In this document: piece after piece, positions 18,036 through 26,266 of the stretch
Position numbering within the stretch: position 1 is the stretch's first letter
How the letters are laid out: the number at the start of each line of letters is the position of its first letter
From: Vallitaleaceae bacterium
GTDB lineage: Bacteria > Bacillota > Clostridia > Lachnospirales > Vallitaleaceae
DNA length: 64,000 nucleotides
Direction: 5' to 3'
Assembly (NCBI GenBank): GCA_028277605.1
Contig: JANQFZ010000058.1
Location: 24,597-88,596 of the forward strand
Notes under the pieces: model-generated
The model's database searches: none
What the model was told of the DNA's origin: nothing
Seen by the model: only the letters and a program-made list of their open reading frames with translations
Translations under genes and position numbers: made by a program

Positions 18036-19766
18036 TCAATTGGTACATAAATTCCATTTTTCTGCTTTTTTCTGAGCATTCCAGAGTTCTTTATATAAAT
18101 GACCATTTTCTAGCAGCTTATCATGCTTGCCAGCTTCAACAATTTGTCCTTTATCAAATACAACAATTTGATCTGCACTTCTGATGGTTTTCAGATGATG
18201 TGCAATAACGACTACGGTTCTACTTTTAGCTAAATTACTTATAGCTTTTTGTATTTTTCTTTCATTGATAGGGTCAACATTACTGGTCATTTCATCAAGT
18301 ATAACAATTGGTGCATCTTTTAAAAATGCTCTCGCAATAGATAGCCTTTGTTTTTGTCCTCCTGATAATCCTACGCCGTTTTCCCCTAAAAGTGTATCAT
18401 ACCCTTCTGGCAGACTCATGATGAAATCATGAATCATAGCTTTCTTTGCAGCTTCCATAACTTCTTGATTCGTAGCATTTTTATTACCTAGTTTAATATT
18501 TTCATAAATTGTACCTGAAAATAATATGACATTCTGCATAACAATACTAATATGAGATAATAGATCATCATAATTAATTTCTCTAGTATCTATGCCACCA
18601 ATTTTTATATGACCCTTTTGAGGATCCCAAAATCTTAGGATTAAATTCGTTATAGTTGTCTTTCCTGAGCCTGATGGACCAACTAAAGCTACCATACTAC
18701 CTTGGTCAATCTTTAAGTTTACATTTTTTAACTCAAATTCTCCTTGTTGATAATTGAAACCAACATTTTCAAAGACTATATCAAACTGAGTAACAGCTAG
18801 TGGTTTATCAACGGATTCAATAATAGGTGCTTCTAAGACGGTCATTATTCTTTTGTAGCTATCTTTTAAGACAATGTAATCGGTCCAATTCTTTTCTAAA
18901 TTACTAAAAGGTTTATAAAACTCTTTGCTAAAAATGATGAATAATAAAAAGTTACTGATTGATATTTCATTATTGAATACCATAATCGCGCCATATGTGA
19001 CTAAAACTGCAAAACAGATCTCAAGAAAGAAAAAATATCTACCCAGATAATTTGCTATTGATTTTGATACTTTTTTACTGCTATCTGCAAAGCTGATAAT
19101 ACTACGATCCATTTTTTCTTTAAAGGTTGGACTCTCATTAAAAGCTTTTAATAAAGGTATTCCTTTAGCATATTCGACAAACAAGCTAACCATATCAGCT
19201 AAATCATCGGATGATCTTTTTTCTAATTGACCATTGGACTTAATACCTAATATAAGTATCAAGAGTCCTATAGGCAAGAAGGATATCATAGCAAGTCCAA
19301 GTTTCCAATTAATTGCAAATAAACACCCCCCAATAATTAAAGCTATAAGAAAATCACTAAACATTCTCGCCCAAACATGAGCAGCAATCCTCTCAATATT
19401 ATCAACATCTTTATGAACGATAGTACTAATTTCACCAAGCCTTTCATTGGTATAAAAACCTAGAGAAAACTTTTTTAGTCTTAAAGTTACTTCATCTCTT
19501 AGCTTTTTAACTACTTCAAATCCGCTAAAATGCTTAGCTATATCTGCTGTATTATTGCTTACACCTTTAAGAATAACAATACCAAACAGTATCAACCAAT
19601 ACCTTAAGAAACCATCGGTTTGCCCATTGACAATCTTATTGATTATATTTAGAATCACAAGCATCATACCAGCACCTAAAAGTGCTTTAAAGGTAAAAGT
19701 AATTATAGATAATAAGAGCATTTTCTTACCTTTTTTTGTCATATAACTATAAATAGTACCTATCAT
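18036..19766 (-). CDS. Half-size ABC transporter (TMD-NBD), second of a pair
   Basis: About 576 residues: six-helix membrane domain followed by an ATPase with GPSGSGKTT, LSGGQKQRLSIARAF and IVILDEMTS. The Walker B region has Met after the catalytic Glu where Ala or Pro is usual. ATG at 19766 overlaps the TAA stop of the preceding gene (TAATG) and is chosen over an upstream in-frame start, with AGGAGG about ten bases ahead. Together with its neighbour it should form a heterodimer. Pairs like this beside iron-binding proteins include importers (YbtPQ, IrtAB) as well as exporters, so direction cannot be decided from sequence. Confidence 0.9.
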   Translation of the reverse strand: MIGTIYSYMTKKGKKMLLLSIITFTFKALLGAGMMLVILNIINKIVNGQTDGFLRYWLILFGIVILKGVSNNTADIAKHFSGFEVVKKLRDEVTLRLKKFSLGFYTNERLGEISTIVHKDVDNIERIAAHVWARMFSDFLIALIIGGCLFAINWKLGLAMISFLPIGLLILILGIKSNGQLEKRSSDDLADMVSLFVEYAKGIPLLKAFNESPTFKEKMDRSIISFADSSKKVSKSIANYLGRYFFFLEICFAVLVTYGAIMVFNNEISISNFLLFIIFSKEFYKPFSNLEKNWTDYIVLKDSYKRIMTVLEAPIIESVDKPLAVTQFDIVFENVGFNYQQGEFELKNVNLKIDQGSMVALVGPSGSGKTTITNLILRFWDPQKGHIKIGGIDTREINYDDLLSHISIVMQNVILFSGTIYENIKLGNKNATNQEVMEAAKKAMIHDFIMSLPEGYDTLLGENGVGLSGGQKQRLSIARAFLKDAPIVILDEMTSNVDPINERKIQKAISNLAKSRTVVVIAHHLKTIRSADQIVVFDKGQIVEAGKHDKLLENGHLYKELWNAQKKAEKWNLCTN

Positions 19767-21529
19767 TAACTTGCTACCTCCTTGATCTTCCAATTGTCAA
19801 CATTGGATTGTTCTTTAACCATTTCTCTATAGAGTTTGCAATCATCAAGTAGCTCTTGATGAGTTCCTTTGGCTATTACTTTTCCGCTATCCATGACAAC
19901 AATTTGATCTGAATTGGTTATGGTGTTTAGGTGGTGAGCAATCGTTATAATCGTCTTGTTTTTACCTAAATTGTCTATGGCTTTTTGAATTAAAAATTCA
20001 TTATAGGTATCGATAGCAGAGGTTGCTTCATCCAAAATTATAATAGGTGCATTTTTTAATATCATACGAGCAATTGATAGCCTTTGCTTTTCACCGCCTG
20101 ACAATTTGGCTCCTGCTTCCCCTACTTTGGTTTCATAACCTTTTGGCAAACTCATTATCATATCATGAATTTGAGCTTTTTTAGCTGCTTCTATAATTTG
20201 GTCTTTTGTTGCATCATTATTACCAATTCTTATATTGTCCTCAATGCTCATGTTAAATAAAAAGGCTTCTTGCTGAACAATGGATACCAGTTTTGATAAA
20301 TCTTTTTCACTCAAATCGTTAATATTCTTACCATTTATAGATATAACACCACTATCTGGCTTCCAAAAACCCATAAGTAAATTGGCAATTGTAGTTTTTC
20401 CAGAACCCGATATCCCAACCACCGCATTCATTGTATTCTTTTTAATGGTTAAATTTACATCTTCTAAAACCGTCTTATCTTTTTCATAACTAAATTTAAT
20501 ATCTTTAAACTCAATATCACCAGATTGTAAGATCTCATTGGTCTCCTTTTTGTCTATCGTTTCGACACCTAGTATTGTATTAATACTGTTAACAGACTTT
20601 TGAAAGATGATAACAAAATGATGATAGGTTGCATACTTGCCAATAGTATTAATGAAAATACCTCCTAAAATGATAGCTAATATGAAAACATTTAATTCCA
20701 CCTTTTGGCTAATTAATAGTCTAGAACCTATAATAGTCATAACGATAAGTCCACATTCTATTAGGATAATTGGAACCGTCATCGGACCCGATATATTCTT
20801 AGTCATTTGACCTACCCATGTAATGTAATCATGCATGTGCTGTAAAAGAGTTTTTGTTCTGTTTTCATCCTTGCTAAAAGCTTTAACTACTGGAATGGTT
20901 CCAATATACTCAAGTAAATTTTCTGACATTTCTGAGGTGCTTTTATGATATTTATTAATATCAGAAGCTATTAGTTTAGTGAGAAAAACTTGATAGATAA
21001 GCATTAAAGGCACGGTCGATACTAATGCTAATCCAAGACGCCAATCATAAATTAATAGTCCAACAGCTATAAAAATGGGAATAAACGTAGCTATGGTAAT
21101 ATCTGGTAGTCCATGAGCTAAATATAATTCAACTCTATCGACATCGTGATTAATAATATTGGTAAGATCTCCAATTTTTCTTTTCTGAAAAAATGAAAAA
21201 GGTAATTTTTTTAGATGCGAAATAATCTTTAGTCTTATTTCAGATAATGCATTGTATGCATACTCATGGGCTTTCCATAATGAAAGTCCATAAAATACAG
21301 CCTTTAATATCTGACATAAGAAGATAATGCCGCCATACATCAATATGCTTTCCTTTGTTATTTCCTTATTGGTAAGTAAGCGTACCATATTTATGACAAT
21401 AAATATCGGTACAATGCCAGAAATGACACTTACTGCCATTAAAATTCTTGATGTGATGCTTTTTCTTTTATACTCTTGTACTGAAATACTACTATTATTT
21501 TCTTTCATGTTTAGTATAAATCCCTCCAT
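19766..21529 (-). CDS. Half-size ABC transporter (TMD-NBD), first of a pair
   Basis: 587 residues with a six-helix membrane domain and an ATPase domain showing GISGSGKTT, LSGGEKQRLSIARM and IIILDEATSAID. The start may instead be the Met at 21508, since GGAGGG lies between the two candidates. It is the first gene after the Fur box at 21575-21589, so iron should repress the whole run of five genes (two half-transporters, binding protein, permease, ATPase). Substrate unknown; siderophore, heme or a metallophore precursor are the leading ideas. Confidence 0.9.
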   Translation of the reverse strand: MEGFILNMKENNSSISVQEYKRKSITSRILMAVSVISGIVPIFIVINMVRLLTNKEITKESILMYGGIIFLCQILKAVFYGLSLWKAHEYAYNALSEIRLKIISHLKKLPFSFFQKRKIGDLTNIINHDVDRVELYLAHGLPDITIATFIPIFIAVGLLIYDWRLGLALVSTVPLMLIYQVFLTKLIASDINKYHKSTSEMSENLLEYIGTIPVVKAFSKDENRTKTLLQHMHDYITWVGQMTKNISGPMTVPIILIECGLIVMTIIGSRLLISQKVELNVFILAIILGGIFINTIGKYATYHHFVIIFQKSVNSINTILGVETIDKKETNEILQSGDIEFKDIKFSYEKDKTVLEDVNLTIKKNTMNAVVGISGSGKTTIANLLMGFWKPDSGVISINGKNINDLSEKDLSKLVSIVQQEAFLFNMSIEDNIRIGNNDATKDQIIEAAKKAQIHDMIMSLPKGYETKVGEAGAKLSGGEKQRLSIARMILKNAPIIILDEATSAIDTYNEFLIQKAIDNLGKNKTIITIAHHLNTITNSDQIVVMDSGKVIAKGTHQELLDDCKLYREMVKEQSNVDNWKIKEVAS

Positions 21530-21574
21530 ACTTAGATAATTTTAACAATTCAACCTATAATCGTTTTATGATTT

Positions 21575-21589
21575 TGATAATTATTATCA
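21575..21589. promoter_or_regulatory. Fur box upstream of the ABC transporter operon
   Basis: TGATAAT-T-ATTATCA is a perfect 7-1-7 inverted repeat, identical to the Bacillus-type Fur consensus, and the flanking T and A extend the symmetry by one base each. It lies in the 80-base gap between the methyltransferase stop and the first half-transporter, 46 bases ahead of that start. It indicates iron-dependent repression by Fur; no clear -10/-35 pair was recognised around it. Confidence 0.85.
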
Positions 21590-21609
21590 ATGCAAAAGCA
21601 AAAAAATAT

Positions 21610-22626
21610 CTATTTTCTTGCAATATCAACATCCGATTTACCAAAACTACCTATAACAGACGTACTTCTTACAGACCTAAAACCACAATCCAACATTTTT
21701 TGTGCTATCTTTCCTTGAGGCATATTAAAGTTATTAGCTGCCATCATGCATGCCTTAAGCATACCCATGATAGGTTCCGCTGGGTAAGTACCTTCCTTTT
21801 CTACACCATCACCAAAATAGATAAATACCCCACCTTCATTTAACGCATCATAAAGCTTGCTTATAATAGCATCTAACTCATCTTGATGAAAATTAAAGGT
21901 AAAACTCGCCCAAATCAAATCATAACCACTGCCTATATCATCAACCATATAATTACCGCCAATTGCTTTCACACGATCGTTCATTTGATATTTTTCAATA
22001 TACTCATTAGTCACTTTTACTACAGCTGGTTGGTCAAAAATTACGCCTTGCATGTTTGGGTGTTTCTTAACTATATTCATTGCTACCATTCCTGAACCTC
22101 CACCAAGATCTAGCATTTTCTGTAAGCCTGAATACTCTGGTAGAGAGGAAATTATAGTTGAAGCTGTTTGAGCTAACTCAATACGCTGATAATTGACCCC
22201 ATTTCTAGTATTTCTTTCCCATAAACTCTCTGACATGATATTCATTCGCCCTGACGGACCGTTTAGAATAAGTGATGTCAGTTCTTTCATACTAATAACA
22301 TGCCAAGTACTGGTAAGTGAAGCAATAAAATCTCCCATATAGTAATCCCGTTCACTTACAAGTAACTCTTGAGCTAAATCAGAATTACAATAGGCTCCAT
22401 TTTTCTTTTCAATTAACCCTAGAGCTGTCAAAGCATTAAGATATAACTCCGTATTAATTTCATGTGAACTAAGATCATTGCAAATTTCTTTTGCTGTCTT
22501 CGGTTCAGTTAAGTAATCAAAAATCTTTAGCTTGATTCCAGCCATAAGTACCTTTTCCCTTATGGGTCCATAGGAAATATCAAGTATATTTTTCAAATTA
22601 ATTTTTCCTTCATTGTGTAAACTCAT
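21610..22626 (-). CDS. SAM-dependent O-methyltransferase with winged-helix dimerisation domain
   Basis: 338 residues resembling the acetylserotonin/hydroxyneurosporene O-methyltransferase family: an N-terminal winged-helix dimerisation region (about 15-90) and a C-terminal Rossmann domain with MLDLGGGSGM as SAM-binding loop. The start ATG overlaps the TetR stop by four bases (ATGA), with AAAGGAGA upstream, so the two are translationally coupled and share the palindromic operator at 23333. The acceptor substrate is unknown. Position next to an iron-regulated transporter set suggests that it modifies a metallophore or a toxic compound, but the Fur box lies after this gene, so the two units may be regulated separately. 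Confidence 0.82.
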   Translation of the reverse strand: MSLHNEGKINLKNILDISYGPIREKVLMAGIKLKIFDYLTEPKTAKEICNDLSSHEINTELYLNALTALGLIEKKNGAYCNSDLAQELLVSERDYYMGDFIASLTSTWHVISMKELTSLILNGPSGRMNIMSESLWERNTRNGVNYQRIELAQTASTIISSLPEYSGLQKMLDLGGGSGMVAMNIVKKHPNMQGVIFDQPAVVKVTNEYIEKYQMNDRVKAIGGNYMVDDIGSGYDLIWASFTFNFHQDELDAIISKLYDALNEGGVFIYFGDGVEKEGTYPAEPIMGMLKACMMAANNFNMPQGKIAQKMLDCGFRSVRSTSVIGSFGKSDVDIARK

Positions 22627-23300
22627 GAAATCTCTCCTTTTTTGTATTGACTATCATTTGTATCATCTAAAGTATCTAGTTTTACTTGTTGATGTAAAAA
22701 GAGACTTTTATAACCAGCATTCATAAAGGTTGCTAATTGTTCAACATAAACATTCACTTCTTTCCGATTAGGTCCATTCAATACAATTTCTTCTAAAAGA
22801 CTTACATAAACAGAAGCAAGTGAATGAATTGTCATCGCGCTAAAAAAACCTTCATATAATAATTCTGAATGATTTATCAATGAACACAATTTATAAAAAT
22901 TTTTAGTATAAATCTCAACTATTTCTTCTTTATAATTCTGTAGACTTGATCCTGCGGCACAAAATAAAAGTAATTTAAAGCTTGAATAATTATCAAGAAC
23001 TGCTTGTGTACAACTTCTAAAGTATTGAATGGTTTGTTCCAATGGGGTAAAGGAGTCATCAAGCAAATTATCATAGAAATCATCTTCTTCAAAAGAAGCT
23101 GTAATATAATTTATAGCTTCAGCTGCAAGCTCGCAAAACAGAGAATCTTTATTTTTGAAATATGAGTAAATGGCGCCTTTTGTTAACTCTTCTTTTTCTG
23201 CAATGACACGTAGAGATGCACCATCGTAACCATGTTTTAAAAATTCTCTTCGCGCAGAATTTAATATTTTTTCCTTAATATCATCTTTTTTTACTTGCAT
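22623..23300 (-). CDS. TetR/AcrR-family regulator
   Basis: 225 residues; the N-terminal helix-turn-helix (ARREFLKHGYDGASLRVIAE, then LTKGAIYSYFKNKDSLF) is classic for the family, and the C-terminal helical domain gives no ligand clue. ATG preceded by GGGGAGGAC. It is the first gene of a unit with the methyltransferase. A consensus promoter overlapped by a 23-base palindrome lies 20-70 bases upstream, so autorepression with release by a ligand is the expected mode. Confidence 0.9.
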   Translation of the reverse strand: MQVKKDDIKEKILNSARREFLKHGYDGASLRVIAEKEELTKGAIYSYFKNKDSLFCELAAEAINYITASFEEDDFYDNLLDDSFTPLEQTIQYFRSCTQAVLDNYSSFKLLLFCAAGSSLQNYKEEIVEIYTKNFYKLCSLINHSELLYEGFFSAMTIHSLASVYVSLLEEIVLNGPNRKEVNVYVEQLATFMNAGYKSLFLHQQVKLDTLDDTNDSQYKKGEIS

Positions 23301-23321
23301 ATTGTCCTCCCCAAACCAAAC

Positions 23322-23344
23322 AATAAATACCGACGGTATTTATT
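23322..23344. promoter_or_regulatory. 23-base palindromic operator of the TetR-methyltransferase unit
   Basis: Arms AATAAATACCG (23322-23332) and CGGTATTTATT (23334-23344) are perfect reverse complements around a single A. The distal arm overlaps the -10 hexamer, so a bound repressor would block RNA polymerase. Confidence 0.8.
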
Positions 23345-23370
23345 ATAACCTTTTTCTTTTATTTTTTCAA
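23342..23370 (-). promoter_or_regulatory. Promoter of the TetR-methyltransferase unit
   Basis: TTGAAA (23365-23370), exactly 17 bases, TATAAT (23342-23347) on the minus strand, about 45 bases ahead of the TetR start. Confidence 0.8.
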
Positions 23371-23734
23371 GTAAAATCTAATAGAATTAGACGAGGTTGT
23401 AGATCATGATATACAATTAATTTATAATGAAATGTTTTTACTTTTTATCAATTAGTGTGGAATAATTAAGAAAATATTACTTATGATGATTACAAGAAAT
23501 GGTAGAAACAGCGATGATTATGAAATTCTTATATTTTGAGCAATACCTAATTTACTTAGGATGAATTCATAGACTGGATAGACATTGAGATTATCATTTT
23601 TCTGGTTCATTGGATATTATAGACAAATGATGGTCTTGATACAGTCACAGGTAAAAAAAACCAAATGGGTAATGTGACTGTACTTGTAAGTCCATCAGAC
23701 AGAAGGAAAGTACCGAATCAAAGCACACTAAGTG
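23371..23734. other. Intergenic region without a recognisable gene
   Basis: About 360 bases between the aminotransferase stop and the TetR promoter. No open frame with a ribosome-binding site was seen. It contains the inverted repeat at 23640-23682 and a short hairpin (AGCAC/GTGCT, 23720-23734) that may be a weak terminator for the aminotransferase operon. Confidence 0.5.
23640..23682. repeat. Inverted repeat with ten-base perfect arms
   Basis: TACAGTCACA (23640-23649) and TGTGACTGTA (23673-23682) flank a 23-base loop containing eight A residues. On the minus strand it lies 50-90 bases beyond the aminotransferase stop. It has no following T tract, so it may be an mRNA 3' structure or a protein site. 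Confidence 0.6.
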
Positions 23735-24865
23735 CTAGTTATCAAGAAAAACCTCATATAGACTCTCTTTCAAAGGGACATCATGCTTACGTAGTATATC
23801 TTCTAAGGCTTTCAATGTAACAAGTACTTTATCCTCATAACAGTTTTCACCCATATGACCAATTCTAAAAACTCTATTTTCTAAGAAATCAAAGGCTCCA
23901 CCGATCATAATATTTTTATCATGCAACATCTCATTAAAAAGAGTCTTAAAATTTATTCCTTTAGGTATTTGAATGGTTGTTACCGTATTGGAAAACCCTG
24001 AATACGGATAAAGCTCTAATCCTGAAGCTTGTATTGCCTTCCTTACAGCATGAGCGATTCTAGCATGACGTTTCAGCTTATCTTCATCCTTAAGACATCT
24101 TTTAACCGCAGTTGCAAATCCATACAAGTCGCTGACTGGTTGAGTATAGGGAAACCATTTATCTTCATACCAGCTTTTCCAAACAGCAAGGTTACAATAG
24201 AAGCTTTTTATTTTCATAGTTCTATTCAGAATTTTATTCCATGCCCTTGGACTGATACTTAAAAAAGTTAACCCTGGTGGTGCTGATAGACATTTTTGAG
24301 AGCCACCTAAAAGAATGTCAATTTTAGCATCATCCACATGAACTTCTTCGCCTCCAACCGAAGATACAGCATCTACCACAGAAATAATACCATAGGTATC
24401 CAGCAGAGGACATATTTGATCTATTGGATTAGTAATGCCTGAGGGTGTTTCGCAATGCACTAATGTGGCAATTTTAAAATCATGATTCTTTTCTAAAAAA
24501 TCCTTTAACTGTTGACTATCAATGCCTCTTTTATAATCTCCCTTGAAGTAAGTAATCTTACCGCCATAGATTTTTGCAAAATCACCAAAGCCCTTTCCAA
24601 AAATACCATTGTCGAGGCATAAAACCTTATCTCCCGGCTCAATGAGCGAAGCACAGGCAGCCTCTAAGCCTAAAATACCTTCCCCTGAAAGAATAAGCGT
24701 ATCATCCTTGGTATCCAATAGCTGTTGTATATCCTGACAAATCGTTCTATAAAAATCATAGAAGGAAAGATCCAAATCTGGATTGGTTATGGTTCCTGCC
24801 ATAGCCATACGAACTTCTTCACTGACATAGGTTGGACCAGGTGTCATTAATAAAGGCTTTTTCAT
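23735..24865 (-). CDS. Class V aminotransferase (alanine/serine-glyoxylate type)
   Basis: PLP enzyme of 376 residues of the serine/alanine-glyoxylate aminotransferase family. It opens LLMTPGPTYVSEEV, has VDAVSSVGGEE for cofactor binding and the PLP lysine in GGSQKCLSAPPG near residue 192. The Ser-Gln-Lys context is standard. It is 15 bases behind the MurD-like gene, with its ribosome-binding site in the gap, so it seems to be the third gene of a unit with the MurL and MurD2 homologues. It might supply or remove an amino acid of wall synthesis, or just be a PucG/SgaA-type enzyme; the substrate cannot be read. Confidence 0.85.
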   Translation of the reverse strand: MKKPLLMTPGPTYVSEEVRMAMAGTITNPDLDLSFYDFYRTICQDIQQLLDTKDDTLILSGEGILGLEAACASLIEPGDKVLCLDNGIFGKGFGDFAKIYGGKITYFKGDYKRGIDSQQLKDFLEKNHDFKIATLVHCETPSGITNPIDQICPLLDTYGIISVVDAVSSVGGEEVHVDDAKIDILLGGSQKCLSAPPGLTFLSISPRAWNKILNRTMKIKSFYCNLAVWKSWYEDKWFPYTQPVSDLYGFATAVKRCLKDEDKLKRHARIAHAVRKAIQASGLELYPYSGFSNTVTTIQIPKGINFKTLFNEMLHDKNIMIGGAFDFLENRVFRIGHMGENCYEDKVLVTLKALEDILRKHDVPLKESLYEVFLDN

Positions 24866-24880
24866 AAATAATACTCCTTA

Positions 24881-26266
24881 TCACTTAGCATACTTCAAAA
24901 TATATTCTTTAAACTTATTTCCACGTTCCTCAAAATTTTTAAAAAAACCATAGCTAGCTGCTGCTGGAGAAAACAAGCAGGTTCTATTAGGATGAGTAAT
25001 GTCATAGGCTAGTTCCACAGCTTCTTCTAATTCGTTAACACAAAACAATTTAATATGAGCATAATTACTATTTTTTAATTGCTCATACAGAATATGCCCT
25101 ACGTCTGGGAGAAAAATAACATTAGCAACAATACCTGTCAATAAGTAGTCTATGAGCTTATTATAATCAATGCCCCTATTGAGCCCACCAAGAATTAATG
25201 TGTCCACATTTTGTATAGTATTACAGGCACTAATAGTTGTTTGTGGTATAGTAGAAATAGAATCATTGTAGAATGTAATGTCATGATACCTTCCTATATA
25301 CTCTAACCGATGCGGCAAACCTTTAAATTCTTTTATACTTTCAAAAGCGCCATCAAAGTCTCTAATATTTAAAGCCCTGCAAACCGTTAAACAGGCTAAT
25401 ATATTATATAGATTATGAAGACCCAATAGTTTTCTTGAGATTGGAATAGAATGGATTTCTTCCTCATACTTACCATCTTTATAGATAATACTATTTTCTT
25501 TTAGAAACATACCTTTGTTATTGACCTTATCATGATACCTACCATAACCATAAATTCTTGACTGAGAGGATGTCTTCTGTAGAACTAAGTCATCACAATT
25601 ATAAATATAAATATCTTTTTGATTTTGATGCTTATAGATATTTTTCTTCGCTTCTACATAATGTTGATAAGAGATATAATGATCTAAATGCTCCTGATAA
25701 ATATTGGTCATTATTGCAATATGAGGAGAAAAATGACAATTTTCTAATTGGTGTGAGGACATTTCAAAAATGTAGAAGTCTTTGTCTTCGTTTATTAGAT
25801 AATCAAATGGAGGCTTACCCATATTACCAATCAGCTCTATATTGGGTATATACTGTTTTAGTATGGCATATAGCAAGCTGCTTGTGGTACTTTTCCCTTT
25901 GGTTCCAGTGATACCAATCGTCTTTTGCTTGTGAAGTTTTAGAAAAATCTCTGTCTGGCTTGTTATTTTAGATGGTTCAATAGTCTTAAGAATATTTTTT
26001 AGTGGAAGTCCCGGGCTCTTAATCACCAAATCATAGTTCACGGCACTTTCTATATAGCGATTACCTAAATGTAATACGACATTGTTATCTTGATAAGTTT
26101 TAAAATACTCCAGAACTTTATCTTGATTACAATCCGAAATACCTAACTGCTTATTTGGAAAAATCTTTCTAAACAGACTATAGGTAGATTGACCTTCTCT
26201 ACCAAATCCTAATATTAATATTTTTTTATCCTTGTAAGTTTGAACTATTCTTTCTTCTATACGCAT
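24881..26266 (-). CDS. murD2: MurD-family ligase, probable MurD2 (UDP-MurNAc-L-Ala--L-Glu ligase)
   Basis: Mur ligase of about 461 residues: N-terminal domain with ILGFGREGQSTYSLF, ATP site GITGTKGKSTTSSLL, central EMSSHQLENC, and C-terminal domain starting LGLHNLYNILACL. Generic MurD adds D-Glu to UDP-MurNAc-L-Ala. Here the gene overlaps and follows a MurL-like epimerase; in Xanthomonas the partner ligase MurD2 adds L-Glu, which MurL then epimerises. The L-Glu specificity is inferred from this pairing alone. ATG at 26266 with GAGGATG upstream is preferred to an upstream TTG; either start overlaps the end of the epimerase gene. A second, ordinary murD may exist elsewhere in the genome. Confidence 0.75.
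   Translation of the reverse strand: MRIEERIVQTYKDKKILILGFGREGQSTYSLFRKIFPNKQLGISDCNQDKVLEYFKTYQDNNVVLHLGNRYIESAVNYDLVIKSPGLPLKNILKTIEPSKITSQTEIFLKLHKQKTIGITGTKGKSTTSSLLYAILKQYIPNIELIGNMGKPPFDYLINEDKDFYIFEMSSHQLENCHFSPHIAIMTNIYQEHLDHYISYQHYVEAKKNIYKHQNQKDIYIYNCDDLVLQKTSSQSRIYGYGRYHDKVNNKGMFLKENSIIYKDGKYEEEIHSIPISRKLLGLHNLYNILACLTVCRALNIRDFDGAFESIKEFKGLPHRLEYIGRYHDITFYNDSISTIPQTTISACNTIQNVDTLILGGLNRGIDYNKLIDYLLTGIVANVIFLPDVGHILYEQLKNSNYAHIKLFCVNELEEAVELAYDITHPNRTCLFSPAAASYGFFKNFEERGNKFKEYILKYAK

Noticed and set aside
23600..23734. Short plus-strand reading frame over the inverted repeat
   Set aside because: About 40 codons, no start with a ribosome-binding site, no recognisable domain.
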